Source: Candidatus Uhrbacteria bacterium
GTDB taxonomy: Bacteria; Patescibacteriota; Patescibacteriia; 2-12-FULL-60-25
NCBI GenBank assembly: GCA_018499965.2
Contig: JAHBAS020000007.1
Coordinates: 23,303 to 87,302 of the forward strand
DNA: 64,000 nt
Direction: 5' to 3'
Positions 50,800-59,805 of the stretch are shown here, in pieces. Within the stretch, counting starts at the first letter, position 1, and each line of letters opens with the position of its first letter. The notes below the pieces were generated by a model that saw only the letters and a list, made by a program, of their open reading frames with translations, was not told the origin of the DNA and ran no database searches. The translations under genes and the position numbers were made by a program.

Positions 50800-51594
50800 C
50801 TAGGATTCGCGTTCTTCTTTCATGGTTTTCTGCACGGATGAGAGTGGAATGGATTCCGTACGAAGGCCTTTTCGAGCGTAGCGGAATAAGAGGCGCATTA
50901 GGTCCGCAACCGGCTTGCTGTCGATCATGATCGAGTGGAGTTTGCCGACAAAGGTGATGAAGTTCACATGGTTACCTACGACTTGGACATGGCTTTTGAA
51001 CCCTGCATCCGACTCCGGAAGATACATGCGCGCGGCCGCGATCCCTTCCGGCGATGGTCGGAACTTGTACGAGATCATCGAAGAGACGTGATGCTTTTGT
51101 TTGCGGAGCGCTTCGCGGTACGGGGCGATATCTTCTTCAGTCAGGACTTCGAACATGGCGTAGCAATCCGTGAGTTCGTACATTTCCTCTTCATGAAGCG
51201 CGTCTGTTTGCTGCGTGAGCGCGCGCATCCCTTCTTTGCCTTCGTACATTTTGACGACGGGACGTTCACCGCCCGCTTGGAGTTCGAGGGATGGGATGCA
51301 GATCTCGAGATCCGCGAGACGTTTTCGAACATCATCCTCATGGCGTTTCGCGTATGCCAAAAGTGCCTTTGGGGATTCTGCCATGAACACGGTCCGGCCA
51401 TCCCGCTGGACTGAGCTGATCAACCCGCGATCCGTGAGGCTGTCGATGGCGCTGTAGACGGCTTGTCGCGAAAGCGTGGTTTTTTGGGAAAGGTCGCTTG
51501 CCGGCTGCGGTCCTCCGGTGAGGGCGCAGAGATAGGTTTTGACTTCGCTTTCGGTAAACCCGATGGAGCGGAGAATGGGCTCGATGCGTGGCAT
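50800..51594 (-). CDS. TrmB-family transcriptional regulator
   Basis: 264 residues. Winged helix SIGFTESEVKTYLCALTGGPQPASDLSQKTTLSRQAVYSAIDSLTDRGLISSV at the N-terminus, coiled-coil linker, then a sensing domain beginning VVKMYEGKEGMRALTQQ, the same plan as the paralogue at 4045-4788. Lies 5 bases after the CCA-adding enzyme stop on the same strand, so cotranscribed. Ligand unknown. Confidence 0.85.
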   Translation of the reverse strand: MPRIEPILRSIGFTESEVKTYLCALTGGPQPASDLSQKTTLSRQAVYSAIDSLTDRGLISSVQRDGRTVFMAESPKALLAYAKRHEDDVRKRLADLEICIPSLELQAGGERPVVKMYEGKEGMRALTQQTDALHEEEMYELTDCYAMFEVLTEEDIAPYREALRKQKHHVSSMISYKFRPSPEGIAAARMYLPESDAGFKSHVQVVGNHVNFITFVGKLHSIMIDSKPVADLMRLLFRYARKGLRTESIPLSSVQKTMKEERES

Positions 51595-51599
51595 ACGAT

Positions 51600-53102
51600 C
51601 TATGACGTAGACCGTACCATAGACTCTTTGGCAAAGGCTAGGGCTTCATCCGGGGTGCTGATTTTGCCGTCATCCCTGGCGTTTTCAATGTCCTGGAGCA
51701 GTGCGCCGATCGCCGGACCTGGTTGCATGCCGAGTTTGAGCAAATCCTGTCCGGTGATCAGGGTTCGCATGGCGGTTTCATCAAGACGTTCTCGAATGAT
51801 GATATCCGAAATCGTGCGCCGCATGGCATCAGACTGATCAGCTTGGCTGTTCTTTCCGCGTCCGCGCCGATCCGCTTCGCTCACCGTAAGCAAGGATTTC
51901 CAGCTCGCCGGATGGACGCGTTTGAGCAAACGACGAAGGGCGTTCACGAACTGCTCTTCGTTCAATCGTCCATGCTGGTAATCCGTGGAGAGCATGACGG
52001 GCTTAAGGTGTTCCGCAACGATGGCGCAGACCGCGCGCTCGTCCCGTTGATGGAATCGCCATTGTGCCAGGAGTCGTTTCGTTGGCGCAACGCCAGCCTG
52101 TTCGTGTCCGTGCGCGTGGATGCGACCGTCCGCTTCTTCGCTGGTCTCGGGTTTGCCAAGATCATGACAGAGAATCCCTAACATCACGTGGAGTTTTTCT
52201 TTTTCCGTCAGATCCGCGTGATCGGAATCGCGGAGCAATTCCGCGGCTTCGTCTACGGCCATCATCGTATGGATCCAGACATTCCCTTCCGGATGCCACT
52301 GGGGATCTTGCGCTGTCCGCTCCAAGGTCGCGAGTTCCGGGTATGTGCGTGCGATGATCCCGATGCGCTTTGCGACATCAAAGCCCATGGACGGCTTTGG
52401 GGACAGGATGAGTTTTCGGACTTCTTCGGTGACGCGTTCCGCAGGAAGTTGTTCAAGCGCACCTTGGGAAACCATGTTCCGCAACAGGCGTTCGGTTTCC
52501 GTATCGAGCGCAAGTCCGAAGCGTGCCACGAATTGCAGGGCGCGATACACGCGAAGGGGGTCTTCGATAAACGTTTCCGCATCGACTACGTGCAACGTGC
52601 GTTCTTCGAGGTCGCGCAAGCCATCGAACGGATCTTCAAGTTCTCCGGTCATGAGATCGACCAGCATGGCATTGATCGTAAAATCACGCCGTCGCGCTGC
52701 TTCTTTGATCGGCATGGTCGGATCGTAGGCGATCTCGAAATCACGATGTCCGAGTCCGGTGGCGGTATCGGTTCGCGGCAGGGCAATGTCGATGCTCGTG
52801 TCGTCATCGATCCGTACGTGATACACGCAAAACGATTTTCCGATAAGGTTGACCCCTTGTCCGAACAGGCGATAGAGCAAGCTTTCAAGTACGTGTTGCG
52901 AAATGCCGTACACTTCAATATCCGCGTCTTTCGAGGGGAGCTCGAGCACGAGGTCGCGCACGGCTCCGCCCACGAGATACGTTCGCGGTTCGGTATTCGG
53001 ATATTCGCGTTCGGCGATATTCGCGATTTCCGTGGCAATCGTTTGCGCGTGCGGCATCCAGCTTGCGTGTTGCCGGGAGAGGTCAATGCGTCGTTGGGAC
53101 AT
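51600..53102 (-). CDS. cca: CCA-adding tRNA nucleotidyltransferase with HD domain
   Basis: About 500 residues. Class II nucleotidyltransferase head: YLVGGAVRDLVLELPSKDADIEVYG (GG...RD, DxD), RRDFTINAMLVDLMTGELEDPFDG and RVYRALQFVARFG. An HD phosphohydrolase domain follows (HVMLGILCHDLGKPETSEEADG, HEQAGVAPTKRLLAQW). Adds CCA to tRNA; both tRNA genes here already encode CCA, so it mainly repairs ends. The ATG at 53102 is chosen because TATAGT lies exactly 6 nt before it; earlier in-frame ATGs would add an unlikely hydrophobic leader. Confidence 0.9.
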   Translation of the reverse strand: MSQRRIDLSRQHASWMPHAQTIATEIANIAEREYPNTEPRTYLVGGAVRDLVLELPSKDADIEVYGISQHVLESLLYRLFGQGVNLIGKSFCVYHVRIDDDTSIDIALPRTDTATGLGHRDFEIAYDPTMPIKEAARRRDFTINAMLVDLMTGELEDPFDGLRDLEERTLHVVDAETFIEDPLRVYRALQFVARFGLALDTETERLLRNMVSQGALEQLPAERVTEEVRKLILSPKPSMGFDVAKRIGIIARTYPELATLERTAQDPQWHPEGNVWIHTMMAVDEAAELLRDSDHADLTEKEKLHVMLGILCHDLGKPETSEEADGRIHAHGHEQAGVAPTKRLLAQWRFHQRDERAVCAIVAEHLKPVMLSTDYQHGRLNEEQFVNALRRLLKRVHPASWKSLLTVSEADRRGRGKNSQADQSDAMRRTISDIIIRERLDETAMRTLITGQDLLKLGMQPGPAIGALLQDIENARDDGKISTPDEALAFAKESMVRSTS

Positions 53103-53108
53103 GAGAGC

Positions 53109-53114
53109 ACTATA
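53109..53114 (-). promoter_or_regulatory. -10 box for a leaderless transcript
   Basis: TATAGT on the minus strand, 6 nt before the ATG at 53102. Confidence 0.55.
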
Positions 53115-53231
53115 AGCGAAAGCAATGAAAACGGCAAAGGGTTTTGAAACGCAAAAGAGCATCCCGAATGGAATGCTCTCGCGAAAGAAACGAGCGATAA
53201 GAAAGGTCAAAGTGAGAACGGCGTAGCGAAA

Positions 53232-53726
53232 CTACGGTTGGACTTGCGTGGTCGGTATGACCGGCGGAACCTGCGGCGTGAGTGATGCTGCAGGATGTGA
53301 TGACGGTTTTACCATCTTGGCAAGTTCTTCCGGTGAAACGTATACGCCTTTTGCGAAACGCAAGACTTCATCGTAACTGCTCATGATCGTGCCGGTGCCT
53401 CTTCCATCGCTTTTTGCGATTTCGAGGCTTAGGCCTTTTGCGACGGCGAGGCATTGCTCCAAGGGAGCTCCTTGCGCGCCGAAAATGATCGATCTTCGCA
53501 ACCGAAGGATTACGGTACGCGCTTCGGTGATTCGGAATCCGATGAGACTGTTCGTCTTCGGATCCCGATGCATCGTGAGATAGTCATCGATGCGTACGTA
53601 CTTCGGATGACAATTTGGATGCCGTATGGCCAAGCAGTCCTGTTCACTTTGATATTGAACGTGCGGTAACGGAGGTGAAACACCAGCTAATTCGGTCGAA
53701 AGCGGACTCGAACTCTGTCTGCTCAT
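53232..53726 (-). CDS. Hypothetical protein with Pro-rich tail
   Basis: 164 residues, not recognised. The middle (YVRIDDYLTMHRDPKTNSLIGFRI) resembles a short DUF2283-type strand pattern, but the match is too thin to name. RRSIIFGAQGAPLEQCLAVAKGL follows, and the tail is Pro/Thr/Val-rich (TPQVPPVIPTTQVQP). No membrane span. Precedes cca on the same strand by 130 bases, which contain cca's own promoter box. Confidence 0.55.
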   Translation of the reverse strand: MSRQSSSPLSTELAGVSPPLPHVQYQSEQDCLAIRHPNCHPKYVRIDDYLTMHRDPKTNSLIGFRITEARTVILRLRRSIIFGAQGAPLEQCLAVAKGLSLEIAKSDGRGTGTIMSSYDEVLRFAKGVYVSPEELAKMVKPSSHPAASLTPQVPPVIPTTQVQP

Positions 53727-53864
53727 GGACGATTAACACTCCTCTCCCGTATAGGGATAGCAGACAGTATACACGTGTCTAGTTTCCTTGGCAATGGGGG
53801 TATTTCCTGCCCTTATTGCATGAAAAAGGGGGAAAGGGCAAAATATGACATATGGAGGTGAACC

Positions 53865-54596
53865 TTGGAAAAACCACAAAACCCCGTTCCTTTTCGTGAA
53901 TACGGCCCGCAGCTCCTGCATCTTTTGACGAGCGGCATTCCTGGCACGATGGATTATTGGAAAATCCATTTCATGAGCGCATTGTGTGACGTCGGATTCC
54001 ATCCCACGTCTGTCACCTACGATCCGGATTCGCTCATGCTCTCTTTTTCGTCCTCGCCCGGATTGATCAGCGCCCGCATGCAGGGAAGCGTTCCGGTACT
54101 CGGTGTATGCGTGCAGTCGGAAATTCAGGGAGAGGGTAAGGAAGCAGCGGCCTGGCTCGAAAAACTCACGATGCGCATTCGCGTGCAACGCAGCGCATCG
54201 CTCATGCCGGTCGTGGATGATCCGTTGGTGGCAGAGCCTAGTGATCCACGCCTTGCTCGCTTGGAGCGATACATCAACGAGTCCCGCCCATTCGAGCCTA
54301 TCCAGATTTCGGAAAAATCCGGAGAGTGTTTCGAGGATATCCACGGACCGGGATTCCATCCGCATCTCGATGACGACGCTCCGACCGATGCGCGGCTTCG
54401 TGGTCAGCACGGAAAATATTGCCGCGGTTCCATGGCATCCATTCACATCAGTGATCATTGGCGTGTGCTCGTGTGCCAAAAATGCCATCGTTCCTTCGAG
54501 TTTCCCGTTGCCGCTGACGTCGTCCGATCCATGCGCATGTACTTCATGAGTCTCCTCGCGCCGGATGCGGATGCTATTCCAATCAGTGATCGATAA
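53865..54596 (+). CDS. Hypothetical protein, TTG start
   Basis: 243 residues, unrecognised. The TTG start is supported by GGAGGTG four bases upstream; no in-frame ATG fits as well. N-terminal half is mixed alpha/beta (YGPQLLHLLTSGIPGTMDYW, VTYDPDSLMLSFSSSPGLI). The C-terminal third carries Cys/His pairs (GECFEDIHGPGFHPH, GQHGKYCRGS, VLVCQKCHRSFEF) that could bind zinc, ending in a helix. Possibly a regulatory or nucleic-acid-binding protein. A strong terminator follows. Confidence 0.6.
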   Translation: MEKPQNPVPFREYGPQLLHLLTSGIPGTMDYWKIHFMSALCDVGFHPTSVTYDPDSLMLSFSSSPGLISARMQGSVPVLGVCVQSEIQGEGKEAAAWLEKLTMRIRVQRSASLMPVVDDPLVAEPSDPRLARLERYINESRPFEPIQISEKSGECFEDIHGPGFHPHLDDDAPTDARLRGQHGKYCRGSMASIHISDHWRVLVCQKCHRSFEFPVAADVVRSMRMYFMSLLAPDADAIPISDR

Positions 54597-54619
54597 TGTC
54601 CTTTCTTTGCTATAACAAC

Positions 54620-54656
54620 AGGCGACCTTTTAAAGAAAAGGTCGCCTGAGTTGTTT
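54620..54656 (+). terminator. Terminator
   Basis: AGGCGACCTTTT and AAAAGGTCGCCT with an AAAG loop, then TTGTTTTTT. Confidence 0.93.
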
Positions 54657-54893
54657 TTTAGGGAGCTCATAACCAACGGGGCTATCGTTTTTGAGTCAAA
54701 GAGGCTATTCGTGGAGTTTTTGAAGTAGGCGTAGGGGTAAGGGAATCTTGCGCTATAAAAAGAGTGGTTTACGATGAGGTAAGGAAGGATTTCGCTAAGG
54801 TGATGAAGTGTTAATCTTTGCGCGAACCTATTTTGAACGGAGCGCCTGACGTACGCACTGCGGACGGGCAACTCTTTTTAAAAAATGTTCAAT
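54657..54893. other. Intergenic spacer at the edge of the AT-rich island
   Basis: About 240 bp without a supported gene. A short plus-strand frame ending at 54813 reads KRVVYDEVRKDFAKVMKC but has no start codon, and a neighbouring frame reads FESKRLFVEFLK. This could be a decayed 3' gene end at the border of inserted DNA. Confidence 0.35.
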
Positions 54894-55373
54894 CTATAAT
54901 TTCAAAATAAATGGCATCATGGCGATAGTAGAAAAAATTATCAAACAGAAAGCAGTAAATAATAGGATATTGGCTATTCTACTCGATTGAATTTGCTCTC
55001 GGTCTAATTTAATACCTTCCGGTATCTCATTGGCGTGCTGTTGCTCTCGTTCCATTTCGTCCAAAACTTTTTTTGATAGTTCGTTGTAATACCGAGCTGA
55101 AGACAGTAAATGTTTGTACTGCATTACGGAACCAAAAATGAACAAAACAAAGGCTAGTAAGAGTACGATCAAAATACCTTGTACACAGTTTTTCGTTGTA
55201 ATTTCTGGCTGCAAGATAACGGCGCTCAGAAAAGACATTTCAGCTAAACCCAAAATCAGCAGCCAATTCTGCGCTGACTTTATCGCGTCGTTTGCTTGAT
55301 TTACATTCGCGACAGAAGTATTAAAATAATTCTCCTGAAGTTTTCCGAGATCGAATTTTTTGTTACTGCTCAT
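54894..55373 (-). CDS. Small membrane protein of a two-gene island
   Basis: 159 residues. A polar N-terminus (KFDLGKLQENYFNTSVANVNQANDAIKSAQ), then a span pair (LLILGLAEMSFLSAVIL and ILIVLLLAFVLFIFGSVMQY), a cytosolic helix (HLLSSARYYNELSKKVLDEMEREQQHANE) and a C-terminal span (IANILLFTAFCLIIFSTIAMM). The two-spans-then-helix layout recalls SLATT-type effectors, but no motif confirms it. Begins 2 bases after the 821-residue gene's stop, so both are one operon. A/T-rich codons set it apart from its neighbours. Confidence 0.65.
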   Translation of the reverse strand: MSSNKKFDLGKLQENYFNTSVANVNQANDAIKSAQNWLLILGLAEMSFLSAVILQPEITTKNCVQGILIVLLLAFVLFIFGSVMQYKHLLSSARYYNELSKKVLDEMEREQQHANEIPEGIKLDREQIQSSRIANILLFTAFCLIIFSTIAMMPFILKL

Positions 55374-55375
55374 AA

Positions 55376-57841
55376 TTATAACACTCTGGTTTTTAACAAG
55401 TTGACCAGTTTTTGAATAATATTTTTCTTATTTCTTACGTTCTTTATATCCTCTTCTATTTTATCCGTCACAGGACTATCAGCATCCCATTCACCCCAAA
55501 CTTTGTAGGTAAACCAATCAATATCACCAATGTTTATAAGATCGTACATCATGTCCTCAGCATCATTTCGTAATCCAGCCATTCTATTGAGACGATTGTA
55601 ATCAAAATCATCTCGCCACAGCATTATTCCTATGCGCAACTGGTCTTTCCTTGGACTGATTTCTTCAATATTAACGTGGGGTGGTATCTCGTTGAAGTAT
55701 TTTGCTTCATATTTTGGTTGGAAGTCTGCAATTTTTATTACTGTTTCTGCATAGACGTCAAACCAACCCATCTTTAGTGCGAGTATGCCGATATAGCAGG
55801 CTTTCCCCAGAATTCTCGGTTCATCGTATCCGTATTTGTCGATATTTTTTTTAAGCGCTTCCTGAGTTATTGATCCGAGGCACTGGACAGCGTCTTTAGC
55901 CAGTTCTTTGTTGCCTAACCGTGCAATGGCAAGAATGCCTGTTTTTGCAACGCTCTCGGTCAGAGATCTAAAGTTGTTTGAGCCAGCATCAAATTTTTCT
56001 GAATGACGTACGAACCAGTATGGCAGATGTATATTCCAGGCAAGCTGTTTGCTAAGCTCTCCACGCTTGTCGCCGAACTCTTTATTTTCAATAAGCTGAA
56101 GAATGATATTGTTTACATTGAAGAGCAAGCGCCCAATGTTCTCGCTGAGCAGGTCGTCAGAGTGTTTAAGTTCTTCGGATAGTGTTCGTAGGCTACGATA
56201 TAACTCATCGAAAAAATCTGTGATATTTCTTCGATAATCATCCTTGTCTCTGGCATTAGTGATTTTTGTATAGCGTTGGATTGCAACGTATAGCGGCTCC
56301 AATAGGCTGTCATATCCTTTTGTCATTGCAGAAGACGAGCTAAAGTCATTTGGCATAAAGCCAGTCTGTCTAGCGGTAAATACATGCAGAGCGATGCTTG
56401 ATACGTGTTTCAATCCAGAGGAAAATTGATGTTGGGCGATTATCTTGTTGTGTGTAAATGCTAGCCCTAAGATTTTCACGATATTTTTATTGCATTGGTC
56501 TATGACAACAGTTTGCTTCTCAATGACTCCGTACACGGCGATTTCTTTAAGTTTGTCTTGGATTCCTGCCAAGGTATGGTTTAAACCAACTTCTGCAACG
56601 TGCGTCGCTACATCGCCAAGGCTTCCTGCTCCTTGGAAAGCAACCTCCAGATTTTTTGCCCGCGTTCCAATGGAAATATATGCCTCAAGATTACCAACAA
56701 TATTTTCAAGGATTGGGTTGTTGCCAGTCATGCCGACATAGGTAATATCCTTGGCCTTCTCTGCTAATTTTTGATGGACGTGCAGAATGTAAGTAGCTAA
56801 AACGTCTTTGTCTTCTTTAATGAATTTCTCGCCAGCTTTATTAAGTCGATCTAGATTATCGAAAAGAAAACGCTGACTGTCGCTCTCAACGGCCAAGAAA
56901 GTTGTTCCTGATGGCATTGCTACCGATGATGTTTTTCTAACCTCGATGTACTTGGCTAGTACATTGTGAACTGCCCAAAGACCTCTTTTTGTTGTGCCAA
57001 CCTCTTGCTTATCGGATAGTTTTAGGGATATTTCAATAAGGTTTTCGAGCTGTCTATTAAGATCGTCGATACGTGGTTGGAAGAAGTAGTTGTATGTCTT
57101 CGCTAAGGCTTCGTTTTCATTTAAGTTTCCATCCCTCGTGGTCATTATGTCAGCGATGCGCCGTGCATCTTCATGTACTTGGTCAAGAAATTTTACACCT
57201 TGATTTTCAAGAAAGTAGATAGCTTTTGTCGGACTGATTTTTTGTCGGACGGTTTTATATTGCCAGTCAATTAAGGCAAAGATTACCCCAACAAGCACCA
57301 AAGAAACCCAAACGATGTAAGGACTTACTGCTTCGGGTATATCTTCCAGTCCACCGACATACAAACTCGTCCCAAAGAAAAGTAATGTTATCAGTATAAC
57401 TAATGCATACACAATTTTTTCTCGCCAGTCATGGATATAAACCTCGAAATACTGCGATGAGTATAAATCAGCAGCGCTCTGAAGAAGAAAAACAGATATC
57501 GTAAACACAATGGCAATTGCTCCACCCGCCATTGCACCTACAGAAATGAGGTAATCGCTCAAGATGTCTTTGGTAAAGGCGCTGCCACCAATGAGGTGCA
57601 GAATGAGCCCAACCCCCAGAGCGAACAAGATAAAACTCGCTCTCAAAAAAATATCAAAATGACATTTCCAAAATAAGTATAATCTACGAAGCCTCGCTAT
57701 GTATATCCAAGTAGTGAGCTTGCAGCTATATTTCAGGTATCGCCACCAACCGTGCTTCCATTCTTTTAGTTCTTGAAGCAATTGCTTCAAGTTCTTAATT
57801 GGTTCGATTTTCCTGATTTGGTTTGGTTGTCTTGTTTGCAT
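55376..57841 (-). CDS. Large membrane protein of a two-gene island
   Basis: 821 residues. Four N-terminal spans: ASFILFALGVGLILHLIGG, LISVGAMAGGAIAIVFTISVFLL, KIVYALVILITLLFFGTSLYV and PYIVWVSLVLVGVIFALIDW. Then about 600 cytosolic, helical residues without a known domain. The span region (SVGAMAGGAIAIVFTISVFLLQSAADLYSSQYF) recalls DUF2254-type membrane proteins. No catalytic motif seen. Codon use and base composition are clearly more A/T-rich than the rest of the window, suggesting transfer. With the small partner it may form an envelope sensor or a defence-type effector; this is conjecture. Confidence 0.7.
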   Translation of the reverse strand: MQTRQPNQIRKIEPIKNLKQLLQELKEWKHGWWRYLKYSCKLTTWIYIARLRRLYLFWKCHFDIFLRASFILFALGVGLILHLIGGSAFTKDILSDYLISVGAMAGGAIAIVFTISVFLLQSAADLYSSQYFEVYIHDWREKIVYALVILITLLFFGTSLYVGGLEDIPEAVSPYIVWVSLVLVGVIFALIDWQYKTVRQKISPTKAIYFLENQGVKFLDQVHEDARRIADIMTTRDGNLNENEALAKTYNYFFQPRIDDLNRQLENLIEISLKLSDKQEVGTTKRGLWAVHNVLAKYIEVRKTSSVAMPSGTTFLAVESDSQRFLFDNLDRLNKAGEKFIKEDKDVLATYILHVHQKLAEKAKDITYVGMTGNNPILENIVGNLEAYISIGTRAKNLEVAFQGAGSLGDVATHVAEVGLNHTLAGIQDKLKEIAVYGVIEKQTVVIDQCNKNIVKILGLAFTHNKIIAQHQFSSGLKHVSSIALHVFTARQTGFMPNDFSSSSAMTKGYDSLLEPLYVAIQRYTKITNARDKDDYRRNITDFFDELYRSLRTLSEELKHSDDLLSENIGRLLFNVNNIILQLIENKEFGDKRGELSKQLAWNIHLPYWFVRHSEKFDAGSNNFRSLTESVAKTGILAIARLGNKELAKDAVQCLGSITQEALKKNIDKYGYDEPRILGKACYIGILALKMGWFDVYAETVIKIADFQPKYEAKYFNEIPPHVNIEEISPRKDQLRIGIMLWRDDFDYNRLNRMAGLRNDAEDMMYDLINIGDIDWFTYKVWGEWDADSPVTDKIEEDIKNVRNKKNIIQKLVNLLKTRVL

Positions 57842-58035
57842 AATACTGGCAATTTTCTGCGTTAGTTTTGCCGCCCTCGTGCTAAGGTAGAATTTCGTGC
57901 GCTTCTCGCTTCATATTATCGGTAAACGAGCAGATTTTTTAAGTACACTTCAAAGGTAGCCCAACGCTCCAAACTCGGCAACCGGTCGATTTCCAGGTTA
58001 TTAAAACCACATTTTCCCTTACCCCGCTTACGCAA

Positions 58036-58059
58036 AATCGCTCCCGTGTGGGAGCGATT
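58036..58059 (-). terminator. Terminator of tRNA-Ala
   Basis: AATCGCTCCC and GGGAGCGATT with a 4-nt loop; on the minus strand TTTTGCG follows. The stretch 57842-58035 before it holds no gene. Confidence 0.85.
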
Positions 58060-58065
58060 CCGTTA

Positions 58066-58141
58066 TGGTGGACCCTATCGGATTCGAACCGATGACCTCC
58101 TCGTTGCAAACGAGGCGCTCTACCAACTAAGCTAAGGGCCC
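58066..58141 (-). tRNA. tRNA-Ala (anticodon TGC)
   Basis: 76 nt with encoded CCA. Acceptor GGGCCCT/AGGGTCC includes a G-T pair at position 3-70, the alanine identity signal. Anticodon stem CCTCG/CGAGG with loop TTTGCAA; T arm ATCGGTTCGAATCCGAT. Confidence 0.97.
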
Positions 58142-58206
58142 ATCTGAAATTGTGTCGAAAGTATGCTGGAAAATAGTGAATTTGTCAACAAAGAGGGGGT
58201 AGCGGG

Positions 58207-58722
58207 CTACCATGCGCAGCTTGGCGATCCTTGGTTGCATACGGCAAAAGACCATGTCGGCCTCGTGGGATCATAAAAGGCTTCATTTGCGGCTGGTGGG
58301 GTTGTTTCCACGTTGCAAAGGGAAAGAAGTTTGTAATTCGTTCCGTCTGAACGGTAGACATAGCAAGAATTGGCTAAGTTACTCGCACAGGCTCCGGCCA
58401 TTGCGATGGGATGTGATTCATTTGGAAGCTGCCCGATGTATTGCGGGGTGACGTTTGGAATGTAGGCGGTTGCGCCAGTGAGGCCGTGGTTTCCAAAGCT
58501 TCCGCAATTACCCCACCAGTTGTTTGCCGTGCTTGGATAGCTTCCATTGTCGTTCATATAAAGTTCGAGGACCTTTTGCATCTGCACGAGATCCGCTTTC
58601 CGTTTGGCATCCCGGGTCTTTGCCGTAGAGTTGGAAAATGAAACAACGGCTAATGTCGCAAGAAGTCCAATGATCGCGATGACGACCAGAAGCTCGATGA
58701 GCGTGAAGCCTCGTTTCTGCAT
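58207..58722 (-). CDS. Type IV pilin-like protein
   Basis: 171 residues. Prepilin leader MQKRG, then [50 protein letters not shown], the normal pilin helix with Glu5. The globular part (NDNGSYPSTANNWWGNCGSFG, TPQYIGQLPNESHP, SCYVYRSDGTNYKLLSLC, FYDPTRPTWSFAVCNQGSPSCAW) is a close paralogue of 59259-59783; Cys pairs are conserved. No LamG domain, so more likely a structural pilin. TATACT lies 11 nt before the ATG. Confidence 0.88.
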   Translation of the reverse strand: MQKRGFTLIELLVVIAIIGLLATLAVVSFSNSTAKTRDAKRKADLVQMQKVLELYMNDNGSYPSTANNWWGNCGSFGNHGLTGATAYIPNVTPQYIGQLPNESHPIAMAGACASNLANSCYVYRSDGTNYKLLSLCNVETTPPAANEAFYDPTRPTWSFAVCNQGSPSCAW

Positions 58723-58839
58723 AAACTTGATGAAGTATATCAATGGAAATGCCATTTGTAACTTTCCGGATATCGGCAACCAAAAACTCGTCCATATGCT
58801 AGGCATAGGACGAGTTAAGGACGAAGACCCCCTCGCGGA

Positions 58840-59100
58840 CTAATTCGTGAGGCTTTGGAGCTTCACGCGGACGTTTTCAAGTTGCGCTTGTCGCTCCTCT
58901 CCTTTGAGGTGTTCGGCAAGATTGATCTCGTCCATGAGATTTTGAGCTTCGATACGACGCTCATAATCATCTTTCGCTTCCCGCGAAATAGCTCTTGCCT
59001 GTTCGCGATAGGCGACGATTGGGGGTAGTGGGGTGCTTGAGCACCCGATGGCAAAGGACGCGTTCAGGATGAGGGTTACGTAAACCAGTGTCTTTTTCAT
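58840..59100 (-). CDS. Small lipoprotein
   Basis: 86 residues. Signal MKKTLVYVTLILNASFAIGC with lipobox, then SSTPLPPIVAYREQARAISREAKDDYERRIEAQNLMDEINLAEHLKGEERQAQLENVRVKLQSL, a single long charged helix that could form a coiled coil like Lpp. Start set by AAGGAG 7 nt upstream and the best promoter in the window. Likely abundant. Lies between pilin genes, so a pilus-linked envelope role is possible. Confidence 0.7.
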   Translation of the reverse strand: MKKTLVYVTLILNASFAIGCSSTPLPPIVAYREQARAISREAKDDYERRIEAQNLMDEINLAEHLKGEERQAQLENVRVKLQSLTN

Positions 59101-59127
59101 GAGTAAACTCCTTATTGTGAACTGTCC

Positions 59128-59156
59128 TTTATAGCACGTTTTATGAAAAATGTCAA
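59128..59156 (-). promoter_or_regulatory. Strong promoter of the small lipoprotein
   Basis: Minus strand TTGACA (59156-59151), 17-bp spacer, TATAAA (59133-59128). Confidence 0.88.
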
Positions 59157-59258
59157 GCGTAATTAGCAAATGTAGAGCCTGGAGAACCCCTAAATCCCCT
59201 TATCAGGGGACTTCAGCGCGATACTAAAAATTTCTTGAGAATTCTGGTTCAGATGATT

Positions 59259-59783
59259 TTACCACCCCGCGCACGCCGTGCTGCCTTGGTTGCAGACCAT
59301 GATGCCCCACGTGGGACGATATGGATCGTAGAACGGTTCGTCGGGTTTCGGGAAAGCGCCTTCAATGCCGCAGTGTGCGATGAGCTTGTAATCCGTTCCA
59401 TTGGAATTATAGAGGTAGCAAGACTGTCCGATGGTCGTGCATGGCCACGCTCTTGTCCCTGGCCTTGGATCAAGCGGCAAGACGCCTATGTATTGAGGGG
59501 CGAGACCCGGAATGTATCCGGTGGTTCCCGTGGTTGAATACGGACCATAGGTGCATCCGCTTCCGCCCCCGCGCCAGGCTCCGCCGGTGTTCGGATATGA
59601 GCCGTTTTCGTTATAGTAAAGTTCGATCGCTTTCTGCATTTGGACAAGATCCTGTTTCCGCTTGGTATCGCGCGCTTTTTCTCGAGATGCGCCAAGCTGC
59701 ACCACGGCGAACGTCGCAAGCAGCCCAATGATCGCGATGACCACGAGGAGTTCGATGAGCGTGAAACCGCGAGCTCGTTTCAT
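59259..59783 (-). CDS. Type IV pilin-like protein
   Basis: 174 residues. Leader MKRARG, then [51 protein letters not shown]. Globular region parallels 58207-58722 (NENGSYPNTGGAWRGGGSG, APQYIGVLPLDPRPG, SCYLYNSNGTDYKLIAHC, FYDPYRPTWGIMVCNQGSTACAGW). Probably the second structural pilin of a pair. Starts exactly 6 nt after an extended -10 (TGC-TATACT), which itself lies in the 22-base gap after the LamG pilin gene. Confidence 0.9.
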   Translation of the reverse strand: MKRARGFTLIELLVVIAIIGLLATFAVVQLGASREKARDTKRKQDLVQMQKAIELYYNENGSYPNTGGAWRGGGSGCTYGPYSTTGTTGYIPGLAPQYIGVLPLDPRPGTRAWPCTTIGQSCYLYNSNGTDYKLIAHCGIEGAFPKPDEPFYDPYRPTWGIMVCNQGSTACAGW

Positions 59784-59789
59784 GGAACA

Positions 59790-59798
59790 AGTATAGCA
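59790..59798 (-). promoter_or_regulatory. Extended -10 box of a pilin gene
   Basis: TGCTATACT on the minus strand, 6 nt before the ATG at 59783, preceded by TTTTT. Confidence 0.7.
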
Positions 59799-59805
59799 AA
59801 AAAGA

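Noticed and set aside
52188..53147. 319-codon plus-strand frame opposite the CCA-adding enzyme
   Set aside because: Mirror frame of a well-supported gene; no family features and no ribosome site.
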